Source: an uncultured Ulvibacter sp. | GTDB lineage: Bacteria > Bacteroidota > Bacteroidia > Flavobacteriales > Flavobacteriaceae | Assembly: GCA_913063405.1 (NCBI GenBank) | Contig: CAJXZB010000004.1 | Span: 81,533-145,532, forward strand | DNA length: 64,000 bases | Reading direction: 5' to 3' | Part shown: one piece after another, positions 1-8,599 of the stretch | How the letters are laid out: each line of letters starts with the position of its first letter | How positions within the stretch are numbered: the stretch's first letter is position 1 | Made by a program: the position numbers and the translations under genes | The notes under the pieces: model-generated | What the model saw: only the letters and a program-made list of their open reading frames with translations | Database searches by the model: none | What the model was told of the DNA's origin: nothing

Positions 1-182
1 TTCTTGAGAGTTTCTTCCTCAAATTTCTCAAAATCGATAACGCATTGTATGTTCTTGATCGTCGAACCATCATTTAAAGCAATAAAACGATTACTTCTAA
101 AGGAGCGAACCCAACCTTTAACTATGACTTCATGAAGAGAAGGCTCACTGTGTAATAATTTACTAATTTCTGTATGCTGCAT
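1..182 (-). CDS. asnS: Asparagine-tRNA ligase, N-terminal part (cut by window edge)
   Basis: Only the first 60 codons lie in the window; the gene continues past position 1. The ATG is at 180-182 and the protein starts MQHTEISKLL. The segment with VKGWVRSF followed by FIALNDGST and IQCVIDF is the OB-fold tRNA anticodon-binding domain that opens asparaginyl-tRNA synthetases, enzymes that charge tRNA-Asn in the cytoplasm. The spacing of GWVR and LNDGS fits AsnRS better than AspRS or LysRS. The next gene upstream (MMPL exporter) is on the same strand 86 bases away, with no clear promoter visible between. Catalytic motifs are outside the window, so the call rests on this domain alone. Confidence 0.85.
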   Translation of the reverse strand, partial: MQHTEISKLLHSEPSLHEVIVKGWVRSFRSNRFIALNDGSTIKNIQCVIDFEKFEEETLK

Positions 183-268
183 AACGTGTTAATTGAGGCG
201 CTAAGATACTTTTAAAAAGAATTCCAAAAAAATAAATTCCTATTTCTGAAACCGAATTCTGAAGAGTC

Positions 269-2659
269 TTATTCCTCTTCTTCTTCATTGTCAGGGATAA
301 TTTTTAAAGAAGGTTTTTTGAACGTTTTCTTGTTCGCGATATTGCGCTCTAAGGAGAGCAGGAGTGAAGGTAATAATAACAAATTTGCAAGCATGGCAAA
401 AAGTAACGTAGCCGAGACTAAAGCTCCCAAAGCTACGGTACCTCCAAAGCTAGAGATGGTAAATACCGAAAAACCGAAGAACAAAACGATCGAGGTGTAG
501 AACATACTAACACCGGTTTCCCTAAGGGCTGCGTATACCGATTTCTTGATTTTCCAGTTATTGGCTATTAACTCTTGACGGTATTTGGCTAAAAAGTGAA
601 TCGTATCATCTACCGAAATACCAAAGGCAATACTAAATACTAGAATAGTTGACGGCTTAATAGGAACACCTAAAAAACCCATAAGACCAGCAGTTATGAG
701 AAGTGGTAGCAAGTTAGGAATTAACGAGACCAAAATCATTCTTAGGCTTCGAAACATCCAAGCCATAAAAAGAGCGATTAGCAAAATGGCCAAGGATAGT
801 GAAATTACAAGATTGTTAACGAGGTATTTTGTCCCTTTTTGGAAGACTAAGGCCTTTCCTGTAAGGGATACATCATATCTTTCTGCCGGAAATATTTTGT
901 CTATTTCCATACGAAGATCCTCTTCAATTCGGTCAAACCTGTCTGTCTCCGTGTCCTTCATAAAGGTGGTCACACGCGCATATTGACCTGTAGTATCTAC
1001 ATAGCTTGACAAAAGGTTGGTACTCTTTGCGCTGCTCTTGGCATACGATAGTATAAAAGTTTGTTCTTGGCTATTGGGGAGTTGATAGTATTCTGGGTTA
1101 TTATTGTAATAGGCCTGTTTCGAATATTTCACCAATTCAACAACCGATAACGGTTTAGAAAACTCTGGAACCTCATTAATATACTCTTGGAGTTTATCAA
1201 TTCTTTTGAGAGTAGCGAGCTTCATAACCCCTTTCTTCCGTTTGGTGTCAATCAATATCTCTAAAGGCATAATCCCTTCAAACTCACTTTCAAAGTACTT
1301 AATGTCTTTGTAGAACTCCGTCTGCTTAGGCATGTCTTCAATAATACTTCCTGAAATTTTAATGTTATAAATCCCAATGATACTCGCACATAAAAGGGCG
1401 ATAGCACATATATAAATGGCGATTCTGTACCCTCTAACCATCTTTTCCATCCAATTTACAAAACTATTAATCCAACCTTTATTAAGGTGTTTTAGATGCT
1501 TGTACTTTGGTACAGCCATATAGCTGTACATAATAGGAATTATCAAAAGGCTCAATAAAAATATGGCCAAAATATTTATGGAGGCAACAATACCAAACTC
1601 TTTCAGAAGCTGACTATTGGTAAGAATAAAGGTGGCAAAACCAGAGGCCGTGGTAACATTCGTCATTAAAGTGGCGTTTCCAACCTTTGAAATAACACGT
1701 TGTAGTGACTTTGCTTGATTCCCATGCTGTTTGATTTCGAGCTGGTATTTATTGATTAAGAAAATACAATTGGGAATTCCAATAACAATAATAAGGGGTG
1801 GAATTAATGCGGTAAGGACTGTTATTTCATAATGGAGCAACCCTAAAATCCCGAAGGACCACAGAACACCAATAATCACCGTTAACATAGAAATGAAGGT
1901 CGCTCGAAAGGACCTAAAGAAGAAAAAGAAAATAAGAGAGGTGACGAGTAAAGCCGCTCCAATGAACATTCTAATCTCATCAATAATATTTTGTGAGTTT
2001 AAGGTTCGAATGTATGGCATTCCAGAGGTGTGAACCTTTAGACCGGTCTCTTCCTCAAACTTTTGAACCGTGGGAATAAGGTTTTTATCTATAAAATCTT
2101 TACGAGCCGAACTATTCACAATGGTACGGTCTAGGTAAATAGCCGTTCGCACTGATTGTTTGTTTGGACTGTAAACCAAACCGTTATAAAATGGCAGTTT
2201 CGAAAACAACTCGTATTGGTACGCGTCTAATTTCTTTTGGTCGAAGATGGAATCTTTTATAAAAGGAACCATTTTAAAGCCTTCAATACCCGTTCTTTTT
2301 TCAAGCTTCTGAAGGTCACCAATGGAAAGCGTAAATTCTACCTCCTCTGCTTGCTTTAAGTCTTTGGAAAGTTGGTTCCACGCCTTGAATTTTTCTGGGG
2401 TAAATAAAGTAGAATCTTTAACACCCAGAACTATAAGATTTCCCTCTTCTCCAAATTGATTTAAGAAGTCCTTATACTCAAGATTTATTTCGTGATCGTC
2501 TGGCAGCAAATTTGCTTCAGTATATGTAAACCGCATGTGTTTCCACTGCAGCGCCAGGAGTACTGTTATTGCTGCTATTAATAGAAGAATTAAGGTTCGA
2601 TTTCGTAAAATAAAACGTGCAATTGCACCCCAAAATCCAATACTGAAAAGTTTATTCAA
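269..2659 (-). CDS. MMPL/RND-family exporter, 796 aa
   Basis: Inner-membrane transporter of the RND superfamily (MMPL branch, predicted lipid or hydrophobic-compound exporters). The protein shows the family's internal duplication. One transmembrane helix near residue 20 is followed by a large extracytoplasmic loop (about 45-230) and five helices (about 230-390). A helix near 415 starts the second half, with a loop to about 620 and a further helix bundle. The segment GISVDDTIHFLAKY in the second bundle is the usual MMPL/patched-type signature with the acidic proton-relay pair. The C-terminus ends in a short acidic tail (DNEEEEE). Length fits the single-protein flavobacterial MMPL exporters. 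The outer-membrane barrel gene 78 bases upstream on the same strand may be a partner. The substrate cannot be told from sequence. Confidence 0.85.
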   Translation of the reverse strand: MNKLFSIGFWGAIARFILRNRTLILLLIAAITVLLALQWKHMRFTYTEANLLPDDHEINLEYKDFLNQFGEEGNLIVLGVKDSTLFTPEKFKAWNQLSKDLKQAEEVEFTLSIGDLQKLEKRTGIEGFKMVPFIKDSIFDQKKLDAYQYELFSKLPFYNGLVYSPNKQSVRTAIYLDRTIVNSSARKDFIDKNLIPTVQKFEEETGLKVHTSGMPYIRTLNSQNIIDEIRMFIGAALLVTSLIFFFFFRSFRATFISMLTVIIGVLWSFGILGLLHYEITVLTALIPPLIIVIGIPNCIFLINKYQLEIKQHGNQAKSLQRVISKVGNATLMTNVTTASGFATFILTNSQLLKEFGIVASINILAIFLLSLLIIPIMYSYMAVPKYKHLKHLNKGWINSFVNWMEKMVRGYRIAIYICAIALLCASIIGIYNIKISGSIIEDMPKQTEFYKDIKYFESEFEGIMPLEILIDTKRKKGVMKLATLKRIDKLQEYINEVPEFSKPLSVVELVKYSKQAYYNNNPEYYQLPNSQEQTFILSYAKSSAKSTNLLSSYVDTTGQYARVTTFMKDTETDRFDRIEEDLRMEIDKIFPAERYDVSLTGKALVFQKGTKYLVNNLVISLSLAILLIALFMAWMFRSLRMILVSLIPNLLPLLITAGLMGFLGVPIKPSTILVFSIAFGISVDDTIHFLAKYRQELIANNWKIKKSVYAALRETGVSMFYTSIVLFFGFSVFTISSFGGTVALGALVSATLLFAMLANLLLLPSLLLSLERNIANKKTFKKPSLKIIPDNEEEEE

Positions 2660-2682
2660 AATATACGGCAGTTACGAAGATT

Positions 2683-2690
2683 CAAAGGTA
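2683..2690 (-). promoter_or_regulatory. Possible -7 element (TACCTTTG) upstream of the MMPL exporter
   Basis: On the minus strand the bases read TACCTTTG, matching the Bacteroidota -7 consensus TAnnTTTG, 24 bases before the exporter start codon. No TTG sits at the expected -33 distance, so this is a weak promoter call based on one element. Confidence 0.3.
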
Positions 2691-2737
2691 CTAATTCCCA
2701 AGCAGGAAGGAATCTTTTTCTAACAGATTTTATTGAT

Positions 2738-3997
2738 CTAAACCTTAAGGTAGAAGGTAAATTTAAAGGAAACGTTGTCATCGAAATCAGGCAGTGAATA
2801 ATATCCATATCGATAGGCGAAACTCAGGCCAAACCCGAAGAGTAGTTTATTAAGTTCTAGCCCCGATTCTGAATAAAACTGATTGAGAGTATCGAATACT
2901 GGCCCGATGTGCTGGTCCTTGTTTTTTAAATCACCTAATGCGTGTCTAGTAATGAGAACTAATTCTGGTCTAAAGCATTTTGAAATATTAAAACGTGCAA
3001 AACTATGTTTTACCTGAAGTGAAGAAAGTTTATCTGAAAAAAATTCTCCAAAGTACATGGTTTCAAATGTTCTACGACCGGCTACCGAGAAACGTTTTAG
3101 AATACTTCCTTTTGTTGGACTATTAGGGTAGGCGTGAAATAGATGGGTAAGGGGAACTTCACCAATGGCAACCTGGCCCTCTAACAAAAAGTGCGTCGAG
3201 GATAAATTCTTTCGTTTTAAATAATAATCCAGTTTGAGACCAAGTTTAGTATAATTAAAATCACCGTCGAAAACGCCTTTTAAACCTTGGGTGATCTGAG
3301 TACTAATTTTCGGAAGACCATCAAAATATTCAACCTGACCATCTTCCGTGGTAAATGAATTAGTTTTAGGTGCAATACGAATTGAAACCGTTGTTTCGGT
3401 TATCTCGTAACTGCTTAAAAGACGCTCATTGTCTAAATAAAAATAACTTTCGGTTTGTTTGATATGACTTTTGGAGAGTCTAAATTCTGAAAAAATTTTT
3501 GAAGAGAATTCGTGTTGAACGTTAGCATGCCAGGTGCGATGCTTGTAAAATTGAGTCACATTTACCAAACGTGGTTCGAAAATAGAATAAATTCTGGCGT
3601 CTGTTAAAAAATTGGAAGCTCCAACTTCCATCAGATCATCTATATAGAATAGGTTGAGCCAAGTGTTAGCGTCTTCATTTAGTCGTACACTACCCCCTAG
3701 GCTGAACTTAATTTTTTCGTCTATAAACCCTCGTGCAACATAGCCGCTTATCTTGTATTTTTCTGAAAGGCGTTTATTTGTAACACCGCCAAAACCAAGT
3801 CGTAGTCCCTCATAGTTATTATACTTTACAAGGTATTTAAGATCAGCGTCAAAAAAGCCAAGCGGATAGAAACCAGTACTAAAAGGGCTTGTTTTTATTT
3901 GTTGTGACGTTGAGTCTTGTTTAGCTTCGACAGGCTGGTCTTGCGCAAATGCAGGTATTCCAAGAATTAGAATGAGGAAAAATAAAACCTTGCGCAT
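2738..3997 (-). CDS. Outer-membrane beta-barrel protein, DUF5686-like barrel only, 419 aa
   Basis: Exported protein with a clear signal peptide (MRKVLFFLILILGIPAFAQ, cleavage after AFA or AQ). The rest is rich in alternating aromatic strands and ends in a C-terminal strand closing with FKFTFYLKV, as expected of a protein inserted by the BAM complex. The C-terminal stretch with ESGLELNKLLFGFGL, YRYGYYSLP and DFDDN resembles the last strands of the DUF5686/carboxypeptidase-regulatory family. Those proteins are usually about 800 aa with an N-terminal CarboxypepD_reg-like domain that is absent here. It may act with the adjacent MMPL exporter, but no substrate can be inferred. A lone barrel unrelated to DUF5686 is the alternative. 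Confidence 0.6.
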   Translation of the reverse strand: MRKVLFFLILILGIPAFAQDQPVEAKQDSTSQQIKTSPFSTGFYPLGFFDADLKYLVKYNNYEGLRLGFGGVTNKRLSEKYKISGYVARGFIDEKIKFSLGGSVRLNEDANTWLNLFYIDDLMEVGASNFLTDARIYSIFEPRLVNVTQFYKHRTWHANVQHEFSSKIFSEFRLSKSHIKQTESYFYLDNERLLSSYEITETTVSIRIAPKTNSFTTEDGQVEYFDGLPKISTQITQGLKGVFDGDFNYTKLGLKLDYYLKRKNLSSTHFLLEGQVAIGEVPLTHLFHAYPNSPTKGSILKRFSVAGRRTFETMYFGEFFSDKLSSLQVKHSFARFNISKCFRPELVLITRHALGDLKNKDQHIGPVFDTLNQFYSESGLELNKLLFGFGLSFAYRYGYYSLPDFDDNVSFKFTFYLKV

Positions 3998-4036
3998 ATA
4001 GGATTTAACTTTTTCTTTTTAAAGGATTAAAATGTT

Positions 4037-4069
4037 ATCAATAAAGCGGCAATAAGCCGCTTTATTGAT
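4037..4069. terminator. Strong stem-loop between frr and the barrel gene
   Basis: Perfect 14-bp inverted repeat: arms at 4037-4050 and 4056-4069 with a 5-base loop. It lies just past the frr stop codon, so it probably ends the translation-gene transcript on the minus strand. The plus-strand side is followed by CTTTTT, so it could work in both directions. Confidence 0.7.
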
Positions 4070-4088
4070 CTTTTTCTGAAAATATGTA

Positions 4089-4643
4089 TTATACCGTCAT
4101 AATTTCCTTTTCCTTATTTGTCATAATTTCTTCAATTCTGCTAATATGTGTATCGGTCATATTTTGAATATCAATTTCAAGATTCTTCTTCATATCATCT
4201 GAAACGTCCAAATCTTTAATGTCATTATTTGCATTTTTACGATCATTACGCACGCCTATTTTTGATTCTTCTGCTTCATGTTTGGCTTGTTTGGTCAACT
4301 CAATTCTACGCTCTTCCGTCAAAGGAGGGACATTAATGATTACGCTTTCTCCATTATTCATGGGATTGAACCCTATGTTTGCAGTATGAATACCTTTTTC
4401 TATTTCTGGAATTAGTCCTTTTTCCCAAGGCTGAATAGAAATCGTCATCCCATCTGGGGTACTTACATTAGCTACTTGGCCCAACGGAGTAGGGCTTCCG
4501 TAGTAATCTACCATTACGCCTGCTACCATTGCTGGAGATGCTTTTCCAGCTCGGATATTGACTAATTTTTTTTCAAGATGAACAAGCGCATTGCTCATTG
4601 CCTCTTGGGTGCTATCTAAAATGAATTTAATTTCTTCTTCCAT
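4089..4643 (-). CDS. frr: Ribosome recycling factor
   Basis: RRF splits the 70S ribosome from mRNA after termination, together with EF-G. The 184-aa length is standard. The segment with KKLVNIRAGKASPAMV near residues 25-40 and the RNDRKNAN segment in the hinge/helix region near 130 are typical RRF signatures. The three-helix bundle plus small beta domain pattern is seen along the whole length. It lies downstream of pyrH on the same strand, the usual order in flavobacteria. A 13-base palindrome (AGTGACTGTCACT, 4648-4660) sits five bases before the ATG; its role is unknown. Confidence 0.97.
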   Translation of the reverse strand: MEEEIKFILDSTQEAMSNALVHLEKKLVNIRAGKASPAMVAGVMVDYYGSPTPLGQVANVSTPDGMTISIQPWEKGLIPEIEKGIHTANIGFNPMNNGESVIINVPPLTEERRIELTKQAKHEAEESKIGVRNDRKNANNDIKDLDVSDDMKKNLEIDIQNMTDTHISRIEEIMTNKEKEIMTV

Positions 4644-4730
4644 TTTTAGTGACTGTCACTTGGACAGGTATATTTTAATTAAACTGAATTTATTCTAAAA
4701 CGTATATTTTAAAATTAACACATATTTTTC

Positions 4731-4784
4731 AAAAACCAAGCCAAAGTGAGACACTTTGATTCGGTTAAGAGGCACCTGGTTTTT
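4731..4784 (-). terminator. Two-stem structure after pyrH
   Basis: Outer arms at 4731-4738 and 4777-4784 (8 bp, A5/T5 ends) enclose an inner 7-bp hairpin with arms at 4742-4748 and 4752-4758. It begins ten bases past the pyrH stop codon and is likely a terminator or attenuator between pyrH and frr. No long T tract follows on the minus strand, so efficiency is uncertain. Confidence 0.45.
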
Positions 4785-4794
4785 AACCTCGCCT

Positions 4795-5502
4795 TTATAA
4801 GTTCACTTTTGTTCCGATGTTTTCTCCGGAAACAACCTTCATTAAATTACCTTTTGTGTTCATATCAAAAACAATAATTGGCAATTCGTTTTCTTGGCTT
4901 AAGGTAAAGGCAGTGGTGTCCATTACTTTTAAACCTTTCCGAAGGACATCATCAAAACTTATAAAATCAAATTTTGTTGCGTTTGTATCTTTTTCAGGAT
5001 CGCTTGAGTAGATTCCATCCACGCGAGTTCCTTTCAAAATAACATCTGCATGAATCTCGATAGCACGTAAAACAGCCGCCGAATCTGTTGTGAAATATGG
5101 GTTCCCTGTTCCACCGCCAAAAATAACAACGCGTCCTTTTTCCAAATGACGTATTGCTTTACGTCGTATAAAAGGCTCAGCAACTTCATTAATCTTTATA
5201 GCGCTTTGTAAACGAGTAGGAATCCCTTCATCTTCCATAGCGCTTTGTAACGCTAATCCGTTGATCACCGTTGCTAGCATGCCCATATGATCGCCTTGAA
5301 CACGATCCACTCCTCTACTTGCACCTGCAACACCTCTAAAAATGTTTCCACCACCAATTACAATGGCAACTTGAACACCTTTATCGATGAGTTGTTTTAT
5401 TTCTTGAGCATATTCCTGAAGACGTTCGGGGTCGATTCCATATTGGCGATTCCCCATTAAAGCTTCACCAGATAATTTTAAAAGTATTCTTTTGTATTCC
5501 AT
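4795..5502 (-). CDS. pyrH: Uridylate (UMP) kinase
   Basis: Hexameric cytoplasmic UMP kinase of the amino-acid-kinase fold, converting UMP to UDP in pyrimidine nucleotide synthesis. The 235-aa protein has the opening [13 protein letters not shown] with the phosphate-binding lysine and glycine. It also has the GGGNIFRG loop near residue 50, DHMGMLAT near 72 and [14 protein letters not shown] near 130, all hallmark PyrH motifs. It follows tsf with a stem-loop between and precedes frr, the common bacterial order rpsB-tsf-pyrH-frr. Confidence 0.97.
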   Translation of the reverse strand: MEYKRILLKLSGEALMGNRQYGIDPERLQEYAQEIKQLIDKGVQVAIVIGGGNIFRGVAGASRGVDRVQGDHMGMLATVINGLALQSAMEDEGIPTRLQSAIKINEVAEPFIRRKAIRHLEKGRVVIFGGGTGNPYFTTDSAAVLRAIEIHADVILKGTRVDGIYSSDPEKDTNATKFDFISFDDVLRKGLKVMDTTAFTLSQENELPIIVFDMNTKGNLMKVVSGENIGTKVNL

Positions 5503-5559
5503 AGCGTGTTTTCCTTCAGCAAAAATAAAGAAAAATGTTGGATGATGTATTGAAAATAA

Positions 5560-5593
5560 AAAAACCGCGCCAACATAAGTTAGTGCGGTTTTT
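5560..5593 (-). terminator. Rho-independent terminator after tsf
   Basis: Arms at 5560-5570 and 5583-5593 pair over 11 bp (one G-T) around a 12-base loop. On the minus strand the stem is followed by a run of T. It lies in the 109-base gap between the tsf stop and the pyrH start, so pyrH-frr may be partly uncoupled from tsf. Confidence 0.75.
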
Positions 5594-5611
5594 ATGATTA
5601 TTTGTTGCTAT

Positions 5612-6577
5612 TTAAGCTAGAGAAACTCTTTTAAAACCAACAACAGCTGCATCACCTTTACTTGCAACATAAGCGGCAACGTTTTGTGAGTCATCCATTA
5701 TAAAATTTTGATCTAACAAAGCTTTTTCGTGGTCTAAAGTAGTATTGTCTGCTATGAAGCGTTCCAATTTACCTGGAAGAATTCTATCCCATATTTGCTC
5801 TGGTTTCCCCTCTGCTTTTAATTGTGCCTTTGCATCTTCTTCAGCTTTAGCAAGAATCTCCTCTGTTAATTGTACTCTTGAAATAAATTGAGGTACATTT
5901 TTAAGTGTTTTACCCAATCTACCCAATTCGATATTGTCTTTCTCTATTACGGCAATTCGAGCTTCAGTTTCAGAAGTAACGAATTCCATAGAAAAATCTT
6001 TGTAAGACAGAGTAGTAGCTCCCATAGAAGCAACTTGCATAGAAACACTCTTTGCAACTTCGGCTGCACTATCAGACGCTGCTGATAAAGCTGTTAAAGC
6101 ACCAATTTTATTTCCGTGGATATAAGCTCCAACGAAAGGCCCTTCTAAAATTTCGAATCCACCGATTTCAATTTTTTCACCAATAACACCGGTCTGCTCG
6201 ATCAATTTTTCTTGAACAGTCATTCCGTCAAAATCTGCAGCCATAAATTCTTCTTTTGAAGAAGTGTTTAGGGCAATATCAGCCATTTTATGCGCCATTG
6301 CTACATAAGAGTCATTCTTAGAAACGAAATCTGTTTCGCAGTTTAAAGAAACAATAACACCTTTAGTGGTGTCAGCATTTACTTTTGCGATTACAGCACC
6401 TTCACTAGAATCTCTATCGGCTCTTTTTTCGGCAATTTTTTGTCCTTTTTTTCTAAGGATAGAAATTGCTTCTTCCATATTTCCTTCTGCCTCAACTAAT
6501 GCCTTTTTACAGTCCATCATTCCAGCTCCAGTTTTTTTTCTTAATTCGTTTACTTCTGCGGCAGTTATTTTTACCAT
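5612..6577 (-). CDS. tsf: Translation elongation factor Ts
   Basis: EF-Ts is the nucleotide exchange factor that recycles EF-Tu-GDP during elongation. The 321-aa protein has the N-terminal UBA-like helix domain with ELRKKTGAGMMDCKKAL (residues 10-26). The EF-Tu contact region follows with SLNCETDFVSKND near residue 77. Two dimerisation subdomains and the C-terminal module follow. Length is slightly above the E. coli protein and normal for Bacteroidota. It lies 101 bases downstream of rpsB, separated by a strong stem-loop that could lower tsf expression relative to rpsB. Confidence 0.97.
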   Translation of the reverse strand: MVKITAAEVNELRKKTGAGMMDCKKALVEAEGNMEEAISILRKKGQKIAEKRADRDSSEGAVIAKVNADTTKGVIVSLNCETDFVSKNDSYVAMAHKMADIALNTSSKEEFMAADFDGMTVQEKLIEQTGVIGEKIEIGGFEILEGPFVGAYIHGNKIGALTALSAASDSAAEVAKSVSMQVASMGATTLSYKDFSMEFVTSETEARIAVIEKDNIELGRLGKTLKNVPQFISRVQLTEEILAKAEEDAKAQLKAEGKPEQIWDRILPGKLERFIADNTTLDHEKALLDQNFIMDDSQNVAAYVASKGDAAVVGFKRVSLA

Positions 6578-6604
6578 CGTTATAAAGTTTTAAAATGTAT
6601 TTGT

Positions 6605-6659
6605 AAAAAAGGTCGTTTAATCAATTTTTCCTATTAAAGAAAAGAATTAAACGACCTTT
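6605..6659 (-). terminator. Terminator-like stem-loop between rpsB and tsf
   Basis: Perfect 14-bp inverted repeat: arms 6608-6621 and 6646-6659, loop of 24 bases. On the minus strand the second arm runs into seven T residues. It sits in the 101-base rpsB-tsf gap, where it could act as a partial terminator that sets the S2 to EF-Ts ratio or as an mRNA 3' end protected from decay. Confidence 0.65.
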
Positions 6660-6678
6660 AAGTTTTATTAAAGTTTAT

Positions 6679-7569
6679 TTATTCCTCTTCCTTAGTTGCT
6701 TCAGCAGCTACTGCTTTTTTAGCAGGCTTCTTTGCAGCTTTTGGAGCTTCAACTTTTGCAACCTCTGCCTTAGGCGCTTCTGCCTTTGGAGCTTCTGCCT
6801 TTGGAGCTTCTGCCTTTGGAGCTTCTGCCTTTGGAGCTTCTGCCTTTGGAGCTTCTGCGGCATTTTCTTTATCAGATTTTCTTTCAGCAAGACCTTCGAT
6901 TACAGCATTTGAAACAGCAGTCATAATCTTGTCGATAGATTTTGAAGCATCATCATTAGATGGGATTACGTAGTCAATAACACGCGGGTCACTGTTTGTA
7001 TCCACCATTGCGAAAATTGGAATTTTCAATTTTTGAGCTTCCGCTACTGCGATGTGCTCACGAGTAGTATCAACCACAAATAATGCAGCTGGAAGACGAC
7101 TCATATCGCTAATAGAACCTAAGTTTTTTTCTAATTTAGCGCGTAAACGGTCAACTTGTAAACGTTCTTTTTTAGATAAAGTAAGGAAAGTTCCATCTGC
7201 CTTCATACGATCAATAGTGGCCATTTTCTTAACGGCTTTTCTAATTGTTACAAAGTTGGTAAGCATACCGCCTGGCCATCTTTCTGTGATGTAAGGCATG
7301 TTTGCATTCTTTGCTTTTTCAGCAACGATGTCTTTTGCTTGTTTTTTGGTAGCTACGAAAAGAATTTTTCGTCCGCTAGCTGCAATTTTCTTAAGAGCTT
7401 CATTAGCTTCTTCAATTTTTGCAGCAGTTTTGTAAAGATTGATAATGTGGATTCCATTACGCTCCATATAGATATACGGCGCCATATTAGGATTCCATTT
7501 TCTTGTTAGGTGACCAAAGTGTACACCTGCGTCTAGAAGTTCTTTAACTTCATTGTTGTTTTTTGCCAT
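6679..7569 (-). CDS. rpsB: Ribosomal protein S2 with long repetitive tail
   Basis: Small-subunit protein S2, which also recruits S1. The core (residues 1-230) has all usual S2 features: LLDAGVHFGHLTRKWNP, ERWPGGMLTNF and the DTNSDP segment near 180. At 296 aa it is about 50 residues longer than most S2 proteins. The excess is a tail of repeated Ala-Pro-Lys-Ala-Glu units followed by a Lys/Ala-rich end and EEE. The tail is encoded by five identical 15-base repeats plus a diverged copy (6766-6855). Similar Ala/Lys/Glu-rich tails are common on Bacteroidota ribosomal proteins, but the exact DNA repeat is notable. It lies between rpsI and tsf, with a 188-base structured leader upstream. Confidence 0.97.
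   Translation of the reverse strand: MAKNNNEVKELLDAGVHFGHLTRKWNPNMAPYIYMERNGIHIINLYKTAAKIEEANEALKKIAASGRKILFVATKKQAKDIVAEKAKNANMPYITERWPGGMLTNFVTIRKAVKKMATIDRMKADGTFLTLSKKERLQVDRLRAKLEKNLGSISDMSRLPAALFVVDTTREHIAVAEAQKLKIPIFAMVDTNSDPRVIDYVIPSNDDASKSIDKIMTAVSNAVIEGLAERKSDKENAAEAPKAEAPKAEAPKAEAPKAEAPKAEAPKAEVAKVEAPKAAKKPAKKAVAAEATKEEE
6766..6855 (-). repeat. 15-bp tandem repeat in the rpsB 3' end
   Basis: Five exact copies of the plus-strand unit TGCCTTTGGAGCTTC at 6781-6855, preceded by one diverged copy at 6766-6780. The repeat is in frame and encodes the pentapeptide unit of the S2 tail, so copy-number change keeps the frame. Confidence 0.9.
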
Positions 7570-7714
7570 TTTGTTTTAGTTTACGTTCTGTAATGTTTAG
7601 ATGTCAACCTTTCCTCCAGTAATCTGAATTATTTGATTTAGATGCTAAACTAATCGTCAACCCGGCAGAGCAGACTAACAGCTTATTAATTAAATATATG
7701 AACTTGTCAACATA
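7570..7714 (-). promoter_or_regulatory. Candidate structured leader of rpsB
   Basis: The long spacer upstream of rpsB is unlike the other tight junctions in this operon. On the minus strand GTTGAC occurs three times (complements at 7603-7608, 7656-7661, 7705-7710). The segment GTTTAG (complement at 7645-7650) can pair either with the neighbouring CTAAA (complement at 7637-7641) or with CTAAAC (complement at 7595-7600), which lies closer to the start codon. Alternative pairing of this kind is what an S2 autoregulatory leader would need. This is inference from reading one sequence. Confidence 0.35.
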
Positions 7715-7744
7715 GTTTGGGTATCTCTTTCGAGATACCCAAAC
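7715..7744 (-). terminator. 13-bp perfect hairpin after rpsI
   Basis: Arms 7715-7727 and 7732-7744 pair perfectly around a tetraloop (GAAA on the minus strand). It starts 14 bases past the rpsI stop codon. There is no T run afterwards on the minus strand, so it may be an mRNA-stabilising or processing hairpin rather than a full terminator. Confidence 0.6.
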
Positions 7745-7757
7745 AAGTTGGGTAATC

Positions 7758-8144
7758 TTAACGTTTCGAGAATTGGAATTTCTTACGGGCTTTCTTCTGA
7801 CCGAATTTCTTACGCTCCACCATTCTTGGATCTCTTGTTAATAAACCTTCTGGCTTAAGAACCAATCTGTGTTCCTCATTAATCTCGCACATTACACGAG
7901 CCAATGCCAAACGAATTGCTTCTGCTTGTCCTGTGATACCTCCACCAAAAACATTTACTTTGATATCAAAGCTTGTTTCATTGTCGGTTAATGCAAGAGG
8001 TTGTTTTACTTTATATTGTAACGTAGGCGTTGTGAAATAATTCGTCAACTCACGTTTGTTAATTGTAATATTTCCTTTTCCTTCAGAAACATATACACGT
8101 GCTACGGCAGTTTTTCTTCTTCCTATTTTATGTATAGTCTCCAT
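7758..8144 (-). CDS. rpsI: Ribosomal protein S9
   Basis: Small-subunit head protein whose C-terminal tail reaches the P-site tRNA. The 128-aa protein opens with HKIGRRKTAVARVY. It has GGGITGQAEAIRLALAR near residue 70 and the basic end KKFGQKKARKKFQFSKR, ending in the invariant KR. The start codon overlaps the rplM stop by one base (TAATG at 8144), so translation is coupled to L13 as in most bacteria. Confidence 0.98.
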   Translation of the reverse strand: METIHKIGRRKTAVARVYVSEGKGNITINKRELTNYFTTPTLQYKVKQPLALTDNETSFDIKVNVFGGGITGQAEAIRLALARVMCEINEEHRLVLKPEGLLTRDPRMVERKKFGQKKARKKFQFSKR

Positions 8145-8599
8145 TATTTAGCTGAGTTAAGGTTAAATACTTTTGGTTTCTGTGCTTCTTGACCGTGGTC
8201 TGTCCCTACATATACCTTTAAATTTCTGAATAAGTCAGCCCCTAATTTGTTTTTAGGTAGCATTCCTTTTACAGCCTTTTCTACAACCCTTGAAGGATCT
8301 TTACCAAAAAGCTCTCTAGCTGTCAAACTTCTTTGACCACCAGGATAGCCTGTGTGACGTATATACGTCTTATCTTCCCATTTGTTTCCAGAAAGGGTGA
8401 TTTTTTCGGCGTTAATAATAATTACGTTGTCTCCGCAATCTACGTGAGGCGTAAAATTAGGTTTGTGTTTGCCACGAAGTAATATTGCAACTTCACTAGC
8501 AAGACGACCCAATGTTTGCCCGTCCGCATCCACTAAAAGCCACTCTTTGTTTACAGTGTTTTTGTTAGCAGATACTGTTTTGTAACTCAATGTATCCAT
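8144..8599 (-). CDS. rplM: Ribosomal protein L13
   Basis: Early-assembling large-subunit protein. The chosen start is the ATG at 8597-8599, giving [12 protein letters not shown], the usual flavobacterial N-terminus and a 151-aa protein. The reading frame is open to a TTG at 8612-8614, but that start would add five residues and lies inside the leader. Recognisable motifs are [33 protein letters not shown], the HTGYPGG segment and GMLPKNKLG. It is the first gene of the rplM-rpsI-rpsB-tsf transcript, preceded by a full promoter and a structured leader. Confidence 0.97.
   Translation of the reverse strand: MDTLSYKTVSANKNTVNKEWLLVDADGQTLGRLASEVAILLRGKHKPNFTPHVDCGDNVIIINAEKITLSGNKWEDKTYIRHTGYPGGQRSLTARELFGKDPSRVVEKAVKGMLPKNKLGADLFRNLKVYVGTDHGQEAQKPKVFNLNSAK

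Noticed and set aside
4648..4660. Palindrome AGTGACTGTCACT before frr as an operator.
   Set aside because: Only 13 bases, right at the ribosome-binding region of an operon gene; no other copy or promoter seen, so no function is claimed.
6781..6855. Short regular repeats that could be mistaken for a CRISPR array.
   Set aside because: Copies are adjacent with no spacers and encode the S2 tail in frame.
6708..6890. 60-codon frame rich in Lys, Leu and Gln over the rpsB repeats.
   Set aside because: It is a shadow of the 15-base repeats in another frame of rpsB.
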